In this document: positions 1-8,650 of the stretch, one piece after another
Layout: the number at the start of each line of letters is the position of its first letter
Numbering within the stretch: position 1 is the stretch's first letter
From: a virus
Length of the DNA stretch: 29,660 bases
Reading direction: 5' to 3' (one strand)
Virus record (IMG/VR): IMGVR_UViG_3300048554_000913
Location: 1 to 29,660 of that record
The notes under the pieces: model-generated
What the model was told of the DNA's origin: nothing
What the model saw: only the letters and a program-made list of their open reading frames with translations
The model's database searches: none
Made by a program: the position numbers and the translations under genes

Positions 1-3000
1 TCGAACATAAATTCATCCTGCTTAATCAGTTCCCTGACTAAAGCATTATTAATCCTGTCTTTCTGGACATCATTAAAACCATTTAAAAACTGCCCCCAGT
101 TATCAACATCATTAATTGTTTTGAGATTGATATCTAAATTATGCAACAGGTCTTCCTTAGTTCTTACATTTTCAATTGGTTTACCTTTTGTAATATCAAA
201 GTTTAGTCCCATTCTATTGTCACCATGAAGCATTTGTTTTATAAAATGATCATCAGCAAATGCATGCATAAAGTGTCGGTCATATTGTCTTTTAAATTCT
301 GATTTAAGTTTTCCTGTTTTCCTAACTGCTTCTTCTGCTGCAATTGCAGCATTCTTTGTATAGTATTTGAAGCTATCTCCACTTGATGCGTATTGATTTG
401 CTATGTATTCAGTTTCTGTAAAATAGTGACCATAACCATAGGCTTGTGCTCCTTCACCTGATCCTATTTTGCTGTCTTCAAATCGCCCGAATGGTTCTTG
501 GGGATTCGTATTATCGAATTGTCTCATCGCTCCATGAAAAACATCGATTGAATTTTTTGGCATGTAATTGTCACGAATATGCCGGTAGTCAAATGCAAAC
601 CCACTCTTGCCTGACCTTGCCATGCCAGCAATTGCAGCTAGGTCATAACTGACCATAGATTTTCTTAGTCCAGAATTTGGATCACTAGCAAATTCTCTAA
701 GTCTTGGATTTTTTAAGCTTGATGGATCGTTAACATGTTTTCCAAATGCAGCAGCAAATAATTCATTCTCTCCAATCCCTTGCGGATTTATCTTACCTTC
801 TTCTCCTGTAAGAGTAAAAGTATCTAGACTGCGAGCAGCAAAATCTTTTTGGAATTGATCCATGTCTTTTATGAATCCTGCCTTTGCCAGCACATCGATG
901 TTATGCAGCAATACATCCTGATTATATCCCATCAATTTTAAGTTAGGAAATATTTTTTGCCCCAGCCTACTTCGAGGTTTAGCTGGTGAAATTTGCCAAC
1001 CATATCCAACTACATTTCGCATGAAAAATGGATTATAGCCTGTGCGGTCTTTTTTTGATCCTGACCTGTATCCTAATGATAATTGTTCTCTGTTCGCAAA
1101 ACTTCTCTGTGCTTCTTCGATTAATCTCCTCGCTGCTTTCGGATCACGCACTCCCTCAGTAAATAATCGTATCGTATCTGGGTGTAATTGCTGACCCTCT
1201 TTGCCTTTGCCCAAACCGGTATACTTTTTGTCAGGGTCTGCTTCTGCAAGGATTACAGACTCCAGAAGCTCATCAAACATTTGCTGGTCTTTGATACTAA
1301 AAGTTCCTGCAAGAATAGGATCGACCCCGATACCACCAAACAACTCAGAGAATCTATCTGAATCACTCTGACCTTTTCTTGGTGAGAATCTAATACCTCC
1401 TTCGATTTCATCTGCTCTACTTAGCAGCATATCGTTCTGATCTCTTAGGAAGTTATTAAATAAATTTTGTATACCCTTCGATGTCTGGCTTGCTTTTATA
1501 ACTGCGTTGTCTGCGAGTGGTGCACCGGTGACCGGATCGACTAAACCAAATGCTGCTAATGCCTTTCTTCCTGCACCAATGAGCATTTGCCGGTAGTTCT
1601 TATCTAAGCGTTTAAACACATTAGGCTCTTCAGTAAATTGTACTGCAAAATTCTCTGCACCCATTTCATCTGCTAACAGACCAGCATCATCTAAAATTCT
1701 TAGTCCTGTTACTGGATCAGTTTCTTTGATCCTATTGGAATACTCTTCTGAAAACTTTACTGCATCTTCATTTAAATTTATCGATTCCAGAATATTACCT
1801 TCATCATCATAGAAATAAAACTCTTGACCATTGGGGTCTTCATAGTGCTCAAGTAAAACTTTACGAGTAATCGGATCAGTACCCAGCATTTGCACAATGT
1901 GGTCATGACCAATCTCGTGAGCGATAGTATGAGCTGCATCCTTTACACCCTGTCCCAGTTGCTGCTCATTCAGCACTAATGTTCTAGTGTCTGGATTATA
2001 GCTACCAGCCGGTAATTGCGATACTGGTATATCGTCCCCAGCTTGAGCAAAATATTCCTGCATATCTTTCTGGTCTAAAACATTTACCCTTATCCCTGCA
2101 GTACCTGATGCTTCATCTAATGTTGATAGTAATACAGCAGAGCTTGGACTTAGCTTTTTTAGCTTAGTCATAGTGTCCTTTGCCATCAGATCGTTTTTCC
2201 GGCTCAGGTAATTGTTTATGCTTTCTTCTGATCTTTGAGTTAGATTACCTTTGCTATCCAAAGCATCAGTACTTGACCCACTCCCTCTTTGACCACCTAG
2301 TACACCCATAGGTGAACCTAGTGCCATTCCTGCACCGAAAGCTGCTCCTGATTCTTCAGCACTAAATCCGGCTGCGAATGACAGAGCTGATTGTAATGTT
2401 CCAGCACCTAGTCCGGCAACTAATGAATCAAAAGCTACATCATACATTTTTGTTCCCATCAACCTGTGCAAAGTTGCAGCTTTTCTTCTAACTGCTGGTG
2501 ATACATTTGCGTCCTGAGTTACTCTAAATAAAAATCGTGAATGCCCAGAAGGTTGCGAAAATATTCTTCCGAGTTCTGCAGCATTCTTTCCAATCTTCTC
2601 ACCATATTTACCCAGCACTTCCATTGCTGTGAGTCCACCAACTACACCAGCCAAAACTCCACCTCCTCCTCCCAGAGTTGCGTAAGTTGATACACCCTGT
2701 AATGCACGATACCCTATTCCTCCAGATGGAAAAACTTTTTCAGCAGCAGCAAAGGGTGCTCTTCCTGCAGCTCCCAATCCTTTCATAGTATACTCGACTC
2801 CACGCATGCCATAATGGATGGGTGTACCCAGACCTTTCTTCATTGCAGTCCGTGCTGTCTGGTTAATTGTTTTACTCGCCAATCCAGTACCACCACCAAT
2901 GAATATAGTCGGGTCTGCGAAGTCTGCGAGTGCAGATACATCTTCTGCATATTTACCTGATCCAGCTTGCTTTGCAAACTCCGGACGAACCTTATTAAAA

Positions 3001-3434
3001 TACATTAAGTTATCTAAATGTCTGCGTTTAAACAACTGATACTTTTCTTCTGAAGATAAACTACTATCTGTTTCTTTAAACAAATAACTATCAGCTGACT
3101 TCATCATGCGAACGATATCACGAGTGCCTAACTCAAATGATTTTCCCAGAGCTTTACGAGCTGCTGCATCACCCGAAAAGAGACCCTCCATCAAGCTTTC
3201 ATTTTGAAGTGCCGGTATCCAATTATCGACTACCATGCTGTATGCACCAGATGGTATTGCAGAAACAAAATCCATTGCTCCTTCTGCGAAACCCTTCTGC
3301 TGACTTTTTTTATACAGCTCCCTTAGCTCTGCATCAGTTGGTATATACAACTCGCTAGAATCGTAATCCCTTGGTAGTTTTATCTGATCTTTCTCTTCAC
3401 CAAAATAGTGATCAAGTTCTGTTGGTATAATCAT
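1..3434 (-). CDS. Virion-associated polyvalent protein with zincin and ADP-ribosyltransferase-like domains (3' end outside window)
   Basis: The frame starts with ATG at 3434, within an ATGA overlap with the preceding gene, and stays open for 1144 codons to the window edge, so the C-terminus is missing. Gly/Ala-rich hydrophobic stretches lie near residues 245-275 and 335-378. A zinc-protease motif, AHEIGHD (H506, E507, H510), follows; a Glu around 590-596 in LADEMGAENFA is a candidate third ligand. Near the edge are FHGAM (H967) and KIGSGEGAQAYGYGHYF (Y1004), then an IANQYA stretch. This layout matches the HG...GxGxYF...AxxY core of PARP/ART folds, and in phages the ART domains of polyvalent proteins; the catalytic Glu would lie beyond the window. 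The gene follows two other giant virion-type genes, so I infer an ejected internal virion protein that could cleave or ADP-ribosylate host targets. The zincin motif is clear. The ART call rests on motif resemblance. Confidence 0.8.
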   Translation of the reverse strand, partial: MIIPTELDHYFGEEKDQIKLPRDYDSSELYIPTDAELRELYKKSQQKGFAEGAMDFVSAIPSGAYSMVVDNWIPALQNESLMEGLFSGDAAARKALGKSFELGTRDIVRMMKSADSYLFKETDSSLSSEEKYQLFKRRHLDNLMYFNKVRPEFAKQAGSGKYAEDVSALADFADPTIFIGGGTGLASKTINQTARTAMKKGLGTPIHYGMRGVEYTMKGLGAAGRAPFAAAEKVFPSGGIGYRALQGVSTYATLGGGGGVLAGVVGGLTAMEVLGKYGEKIGKNAAELGRIFSQPSGHSRFLFRVTQDANVSPAVRRKAATLHRLMGTKMYDVAFDSLVAGLGAGTLQSALSFAAGFSAEESGAAFGAGMALGSPMGVLGGQRGSGSSTDALDSKGNLTQRSEESINNYLSRKNDLMAKDTMTKLKKLSPSSAVLLSTLDEASGTAGIRVNVLDQKDMQEYFAQAGDDIPVSQLPAGSYNPDTRTLVLNEQQLGQGVKDAAHTIAHEIGHDHIVQMLGTDPITRKVLLEHYEDPNGQEFYFYDDEGNILESINLNEDAVKFSEEYSNRIKETDPVTGLRILDDAGLLADEMGAENFAVQFTEEPNVFKRLDKNYRQMLIGAGRKALAAFGLVDPVTGAPLADNAVIKASQTSKGIQNLFNNFLRDQNDMLLSRADEIEGGIRFSPRKGQSDSDRFSELFGGIGVDPILAGTFSIKDQQMFDELLESVILAEADPDKKYTGLGKGKEGQQLHPDTIRLFTEGVRDPKAARRLIEEAQRSFANREQLSLGYRSGSKKDRTGYNPFFMRNVVGYGWQISPAKPRSRLGQKIFPNLKLMGYNQDVLLHNIDVLAKAGFIKDMDQFQKDFAARSLDTFTLTGEEGKINPQGIGENELFAAAFGKHVNDPSSLKNPRLREFASDPNSGLRKSMVSYDLAAIAGMARSGKSGFAFDYRHIRDNYMPKNSIDVFHGAMRQFDNTNPQEPFGRFEDSKIGSGEGAQAYGYGHYFTETEYIANQYASSGDSFKYYTKNAAIAAEEAVRKTGKLKSEFKRQYDRHFMHAFADDHFIKQMLHGDNRMGLNFDITKGKPIENVRTKEDLLHNLDINLKTINDVDNWGQFLNGFNDVQKDRINNALVRELIKQDEFMF

Positions 3435-5644
3435 CTCTGTCTCCCGAAATAATACCTATCCTCTTTAGGTTTATTTTTTCGTACATAAATATCATTCAGA
3501 AGGGACTTCCTAATGTCTACGAGTTCTTTATCAGAGATATCTGGATATTTTCGTTTTGCATCTGCAATGATGCCTTTGATTTCATCTTCCTCGATCATTC
3601 CATCAGTTGCTTTGACCAAACCAAACACATCACTTAAAAATAAAACCATACCAACTGCACCACTTCCTGCTAATTTTTTCGGTGATAATAATCGTCTAAC
3701 TAGCGATTTTTTTGATGAAGTAGTAGCTTCTTTCATTAATTTCTTTTTCATCTTTTCGACTACTTCATCATCACTCACATTGACTAAATCAGCTGGCTTG
3801 ATACCTATTTTTTTGGCTGCTGTTTTTAAAGCACCAACTCCTTTTTGACTGGTGGTAGCTTTACCAAATGCCTGTGCGCTAAACTCTTTAGCTATTGCTT
3901 TCCTAACCATGTCCTGTGCTTGCTTTTTCTGTGCTTTAGTACCACCCATTAATCTACTCAAACCAGATGCAGTTATACCTTTTATCCCTGAAACAACATT
4001 GGATGCAAGCAGACCACCTCCTCCACTCATTGCTAATCTTGTTGGCAATGTTTCACCATCTTGTTTCAATCTTAGTACTTCTTCGTCTATAAAAGTTTGA
4101 AGTTCTTTAGATGCCTCCCCTTCTTGTCCTTCTTTTCTTTTTTGCTTTTGTTCAATTGCTGATTGAACCATGTTGCGAATTTTATCTACTGGTTCATTCG
4201 GATTAGCTTGCTGAAATTTAGTTTCGATTTCCTGCATGCTCATGCCATCCTTAATCATGCGTTGTACACCGGTCTGTACTTTTGGGCTAAAGATACTTAC
4301 AGGACTTCCTCCGACTTCGATAGTTTGTGACTGCATACTTAGTTCACCAGCCCTAGTCATTTCTCCTGTAGAGTCATAGTTCAGATAGCTTTCGTATCCA
4401 CTAAGTTCGATAATTTTCTGCCTTGCAAGTGCAGGGTATGATTTATGAGTGCTTTCAATACCTGAACGAACTACCTCGCCCAATCGATTATCATGCCAAG
4501 CACCAATTACATTGGCATGTTCTAAAAGGTAAGTTGCATCTTCATTAGAAAGAGCAGATGCCACTTGCTCATCAGTTGCATCGTCTCCAGCAGCAGCAAA
4601 CCATTTCTGCATAAACCTACTAAATTCTGATGCAACATCTGTTTCACCTCGATAGTCATCAACATCTTTGTCAGTCATTACACCAACCCCATTACCATTC
4701 TTTGCTAAACTTCTACGGAAGTCAGCAATGCCAACAGGATTTGTAATCGTAGTCACCCTACCGGTCTCGTCTGTGATGAAGTAGTTTTTCGATTTCTCCC
4801 TTAACAAGTCAAAGCTTTGTTTAGCTTCAAATAATCTTTTATTAAAAGGATCAGTTTCTATAATTTTATTTCTAGCAGTTTTTGATACATCATCAGGGTT
4901 GATAAAACTTTGAAGTGCATAATCTTGATTTCTTTTCGCATTCTCACTTGATGCACCAGTTGCTGCATTGTATTGATCAGCTACCGCCAGCAAAGATTCT
5001 TTATTAGTTAAATCAATGTTACCGGTTTTATTTTGCTGCAGAAAGCTGGCGAATGTTCCCTGTGAGAAACCAGCTATATTATTTTCCTGAGCAAACTCTC
5101 CAATCTCTGCACCATACTCTGATAATTTGTCATACCCATCTAGATTCATAGATGGTGCTCCTTGCTGGTTAGGTCTGTAATAATAACTACTTATATTTTT
5201 GAGCCGGTTTGTTTTTTCTTGTAGTAAATTATACTGCTCCTCTTTCTGCCTGTACTGCGTCATCAATGCTTCATGAGATTCCTTGGCTTGCTGTGTTGCC
5301 ATTTTCGTTCTTTGACGCTCCATGACTTTTTCAACGCCAATATCTTTCATGACTTTCTGGATTTCTTTTGGCAGCGTACCTTTCTCCATCATGTCACTTA
5401 CTTGCTCAGGGGTATATCCATATTGCTCTTGCAGATATTGCTGTCCTTCTGGTCTCTTGAGAAAATCACTTACTGCATTTGCAGCTTTCTTTTCTTCAAA
5501 ATAAGCATTGCCAACTTCGGTGATCGTATTCGCAAAAGTTGCTCCTAAATTAGAATACATGTTTCCAATAGCTGCCCCTGCCTGCACAAGAGGTGAGTAG
5601 TCTGCTTGCTGAACATTGATGTTACTAAAATATGGTGATGCCAT
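3431..5644 (-). CDS. Putative internal virion (ejection) protein, 737 aa
   Basis: I do not recognise a defined family. The 737-residue product has a short Gly/Ala-rich N-terminus, then a long polar, probably helical and coiled-coil region rich in Gln, Lys and Glu (about residues 45-150). Gly-rich hydrophobic patches lie near residue 540 and around 660-680 (LAGSGAVGMVLFLSDVFG), followed by a basic C-terminus. There is no signal peptide. An AGGA ribosome site sits about 7 nt before the ATG. The gene lies between another large low-complexity protein gene and the polyvalent enzyme gene, and its stop overlaps the next start as ATGA. In short-tailed phages this position, after the fibre genes, holds proteins equivalent to T7 gp14/gp15/gp16, which form the genome-ejection conduit. 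That role is inferred from size, composition and position only. Confidence 0.6.
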   Translation of the reverse strand: MASPYFSNINVQQADYSPLVQAGAAIGNMYSNLGATFANTITEVGNAYFEEKKAANAVSDFLKRPEGQQYLQEQYGYTPEQVSDMMEKGTLPKEIQKVMKDIGVEKVMERQRTKMATQQAKESHEALMTQYRQKEEQYNLLQEKTNRLKNISSYYYRPNQQGAPSMNLDGYDKLSEYGAEIGEFAQENNIAGFSQGTFASFLQQNKTGNIDLTNKESLLAVADQYNAATGASSENAKRNQDYALQSFINPDDVSKTARNKIIETDPFNKRLFEAKQSFDLLREKSKNYFITDETGRVTTITNPVGIADFRRSLAKNGNGVGVMTDKDVDDYRGETDVASEFSRFMQKWFAAAGDDATDEQVASALSNEDATYLLEHANVIGAWHDNRLGEVVRSGIESTHKSYPALARQKIIELSGYESYLNYDSTGEMTRAGELSMQSQTIEVGGSPVSIFSPKVQTGVQRMIKDGMSMQEIETKFQQANPNEPVDKIRNMVQSAIEQKQKRKEGQEGEASKELQTFIDEEVLRLKQDGETLPTRLAMSGGGGLLASNVVSGIKGITASGLSRLMGGTKAQKKQAQDMVRKAIAKEFSAQAFGKATTSQKGVGALKTAAKKIGIKPADLVNVSDDEVVEKMKKKLMKEATTSSKKSLVRRLLSPKKLAGSGAVGMVLFLSDVFGLVKATDGMIEEDEIKGIIADAKRKYPDISDKELVDIRKSLLNDIYVRKNKPKEDRYYFGRQR

Positions 5645-5673
5645 GACTTGTCCTGTGTTTTATAATTCTAATA

Positions 5674-8187
5674 TCATTCATTCATAAATGGTATCGGTAA
5701 TGCAGCACCGATAATTTGACCAAACATATTAGACTTCCCTGCAGATGCAGTTGCATTTGCTCCAGCAATCGCTGCGTTGTATGTGTTTAGTCCTGCAGCT
5801 TGGTTCGCAATAAACTCTGCTCCCTGAGCTGGGTTGTACATCATGGGAACTTGACCAGCTCCTGCAGCATTTCCATAAAGATTTCCTGCACCCACTACAC
5901 CAGCACCTGATGGTCTTCCAGTTACAGCAGCCAACGGATCAGCTGAAGTTGCTTGTTCCAATCCTACTCTCTGTGCAGCAGCAGCACGATCAGCTTGCAA
6001 GCCCTGCATTTCGTTTCCTGTATTAATCTGATCAACCTGTATGCCTCGATCAATATCTTTCTCTGTTGCACCCAGAAGCATTTGCTGTCTTGCCAACTCA
6101 TTAGATTGATTTGCAACTTGGGCAGCCTGATCCATTTGTGTGAGTCCAAGCTGTGTTTGCTGATTAGTCATCTGCGATTGCAAATCAGAACTGATATCCA
6201 TGCCTCTAATTTGTGCTTCCTGTCCTAATACTGCTCCGGCAAATTTCCTACGCTCGTTTAAACGCTCCCTTGAAAACATTTCGTTATTTCGCAACTCTGA
6301 CAATACTGAGCTGGTATCTCGACCCCGACCTCTAGCAGTACTTGCTGCTCTTGCTTGCTGTTGTGATGTCCTAAGTTCTCTTGCTGTCAAATCACCACCA
6401 GCTTTCAAGTCGCTTCTAGCTTGAGTAACAAATTCATTCCGGAGTCCACCGACACTACCGACTTGCTGAGCATTGACTGCAGCTACACCCTTCTGGTCAG
6501 TAAGCATACTGGGCTGCTCTACTGGCATCATCTGGGCTTGCTCCTGTGCTGGCATTGGTGAATTTTCTGCGCTTGGATATGCAGCAGGATTTCGGTTACC
6601 CATCAAACCACCTCCACGCTGAGACATTTCTTGAGAAGCCATGGTAGGAATATTGCTTCCACCCATCGTTTCCGCTCTTTGATTATATTCTGCAACTCCA
6701 GTCTGGTTTGCACCCATAGCATCTCCTGCTATTCTTCCACGAAAATTATTACCACCCATAGCAGCAGCTCCCTGTTGAGCTGCGTATGGACTTCCTTCCA
6801 GATATTCCATGCTTTGATTCTGTCCAAGACCACCACCAGCTTGAGCAGCTTGCCCTTGTGCCTGTGCTGTTGCCTGTGCTTCGTTTAAACCTCCACCAAA
6901 GACATTTCCTCCTCCAGCACCACCAACAAACATTCCACCACCTCCACCACCTACAGCTGCTGCCATGCCGGCTGCTCCTTGCTGTGATACTGGATTTTCA
7001 TTTGGGCGGTATCCAAGTCTCCTGCCTATGGATTGTGCTTCTTCCGCTATACGCTGCCCTTCTGGCTTTTGTCCTGCTGCACCTGAAAATACACCTCCTG
7101 AAGTTGTCGGTCTTGGTATTCTGTATGCATCTGGTGGTACAGGATTGGTCGATATATTTCGTTCATTATTATAAACGCTACCGATTTGCTGACCTTGTCC
7201 AAAAGAAGCTGCCAGATTTGAAAGTCTGTCACCCTGTGCATCGAGTTTATCCGTAGGTACTGAAGATTTCTTTGAAAGTTCCTCTACTTGATTAAGTGCA
7301 CCCTGTATATTCCCTTGTTCACGATAAGCCTTTGTAAAATCGTCTCCATATTCCTTGACCAGCTGAAGCTCACCAGCAACTCTACTATCATTTGACTTAG
7401 TCTGTAGCTCATCTGCTAGTTTTGACAATCCTTGGAAATTACCATTCTCATCAAATCCAGCCCTTCGTTTTACTATATTCCCATCAGCATCTTCAAACTC
7501 AAATTCTTCTGTTCCACCATAAATGTCAACCAGACCACCACCAGCCCTAGTTGTTTGCCCTGCTTTTGATGGGTCTGTTATTATATTCCCTGCACCATCT
7601 TTTTTGTAAATAGGTACAGCAGCTTCATATTTTCCCTCTACATTGATTTGTCCATTTAGACTAGTCTGCTCTTGCAATTTGGTAAGTGCTTCCTCACCTA
7701 TAATATTTCCCCAATTAGCAATCCTCTTGTTTCTCTTCTGCTTCCATTCTGCATGCTCTCTATCTAAACCAGCGTTGTCACGTGCACCAGAATACCCATC
7801 TATAGTGCTTTCATCGACTACTTCCCCAGTTGCTGCATCCATCAAAGTGAATGTGCTTCTGTAGTTACCTGTTCCAGTATTAGGATCGATGTCTTTGTAT
7901 TCTGTTTTTTCTACAATCTTGTACTTTCCAGCAACTTGGCTTTTGGATGGTTCATAAGCCTCAATTTGCCTACCCTCATTGTCATAACTTACAACCTCGC
8001 CAAGCAATGAGTCCATGGCAACATCTTGCGAAAGTCTAGCATACGCCTTGCGTCCGTAATTCGGATCAGCTTCAGCTGCGTATAGTTGCGGAGCTAGTTC
8101 AATCTGAGCCTCCAGACCCTCCTTCATTGATTCTCCGTAATTTACTTGCTGGGGTGCAGGTGCACTAATATTTGTATCTCCGTACAT
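5674..8187 (-). CDS. Putative internal virion protein, Gly/Gln/Ala-rich, 837 aa
   Basis: The function is unrecognised. Residues 1-350 are mixed alpha/beta-like. Residues about 400-560 are low-complexity, with glycine runs near 414-433 and Gln/Ala stretches. Residues 600-740 are rich in Arg, Gln and Ala and probably helical (including QQARAASTARGRGRD near 610). The C-terminus is Gly/Ala-rich and ends in a hydrophobic tail, GQIIGAALPIPFMNE. No membrane protein or enzyme motif is evident. An AAAGGA ribosome site precedes the ATG, and the upstream stop lies one base before it. Composition and its place as first of three consecutive giant genes after the fibres suggest an ejection or internal core protein, perhaps one that stays partly disordered until it leaves through the portal. 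This is inference; an alternative is a tail-hub-associated structural protein. Confidence 0.55.
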   Translation of the reverse strand: MYGDTNISAPAPQQVNYGESMKEGLEAQIELAPQLYAAEADPNYGRKAYARLSQDVAMDSLLGEVVSYDNEGRQIEAYEPSKSQVAGKYKIVEKTEYKDIDPNTGTGNYRSTFTLMDAATGEVVDESTIDGYSGARDNAGLDREHAEWKQKRNKRIANWGNIIGEEALTKLQEQTSLNGQINVEGKYEAAVPIYKKDGAGNIITDPSKAGQTTRAGGGLVDIYGGTEEFEFEDADGNIVKRRAGFDENGNFQGLSKLADELQTKSNDSRVAGELQLVKEYGDDFTKAYREQGNIQGALNQVEELSKKSSVPTDKLDAQGDRLSNLAASFGQGQQIGSVYNNERNISTNPVPPDAYRIPRPTTSGGVFSGAAGQKPEGQRIAEEAQSIGRRLGYRPNENPVSQQGAAGMAAAVGGGGGGMFVGGAGGGNVFGGGLNEAQATAQAQGQAAQAGGGLGQNQSMEYLEGSPYAAQQGAAAMGGNNFRGRIAGDAMGANQTGVAEYNQRAETMGGSNIPTMASQEMSQRGGGLMGNRNPAAYPSAENSPMPAQEQAQMMPVEQPSMLTDQKGVAAVNAQQVGSVGGLRNEFVTQARSDLKAGGDLTARELRTSQQQARAASTARGRGRDTSSVLSELRNNEMFSRERLNERRKFAGAVLGQEAQIRGMDISSDLQSQMTNQQTQLGLTQMDQAAQVANQSNELARQQMLLGATEKDIDRGIQVDQINTGNEMQGLQADRAAAAQRVGLEQATSADPLAAVTGRPSGAGVVGAGNLYGNAAGAGQVPMMYNPAQGAEFIANQAAGLNTYNAAIAGANATASAGKSNMFGQIIGAALPIPFMNE

Positions 8188-8188
8188 A

Positions 8189-8650
8189 TCAATCCTTTAT
8201 TATTTTATTCCTATCGTAACATCTTACACCCTTACATTCTCGCATGTGATCCCATCCACCACACAGATATGCGAAATGAAAGTAAATTTCCATGTCACCA
8301 CATCTTAAAACATCACTTACTGATTCCTTCCATGGATCACCACTTTGCTCCCAATCATCTCCATCGATCCACCGGTTGAAGAACTGGATCAGCATTGGGT
8401 GTAAAGATGATTTATTTATTTGGTAAAAATTATTGTAAGACAATTCTGACATGAACAGCATGCACTCTTTAATAATCATTTCTTTAGGTGCTTCTTTATC
8501 TTGATCAATTAAATCATCAAACATGTGGAAGAAGTTCCACCAACTCCAAAGCAAAGACTCTGCACTTGCGTCTCCATTACATACTTTACTAATCCAGTAT
8601 TTTGCATCTGGGTTTTTCTTTACCTCATCTGGAGTTTCGCAGTATCTCAT
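8189..8650 (-). CDS. Small conserved-type phage protein with DDLID motif, unknown function
   Basis: A 153-residue soluble protein, predicted mostly helical and Trp/Phe-rich. Distinct features are WSWWNFFHMFDDLIDQDKE at residues 35-53, RWIDGDDW at about 93-100, and AYLCGGWDHMRE near 127-138. This pattern (aromatic helix, DD-x-x-D, a later WxDGDxW, then GGWxxMR) resembles small proteins I recall from the late regions of other tailed phages; no function is known to me. The DDxxD resembles metal-binding motifs of isoprenoid-type enzymes, but the rest of such a fold is not visible. The ATG overlaps the stop of the large fibre gene as ATGA, and the next gene starts one base after its stop, so it is coupled to virion genes. 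It may be a chaperone or assembly factor. Confidence 0.7.
   Translation of the reverse strand: MRYCETPDEVKKNPDAKYWISKVCNGDASAESLLWSWWNFFHMFDDLIDQDKEAPKEMIIKECMLFMSELSYNNFYQINKSSLHPMLIQFFNRWIDGDDWEQSGDPWKESVSDVLRCGDMEIYFHFAYLCGGWDHMRECKGVRCYDRNKIIKD

Noticed and set aside
6786-7256. A 156-codon open frame on the + strand
   Set aside because: It lies inside the low-complexity part of the 837-residue gene. Its Leu/His/Gln-rich product is the antisense reading of the Gly/Gln/Ala-rich codons, and there is no ribosome site. All other + strand frames are likewise shadows of minus-strand genes.
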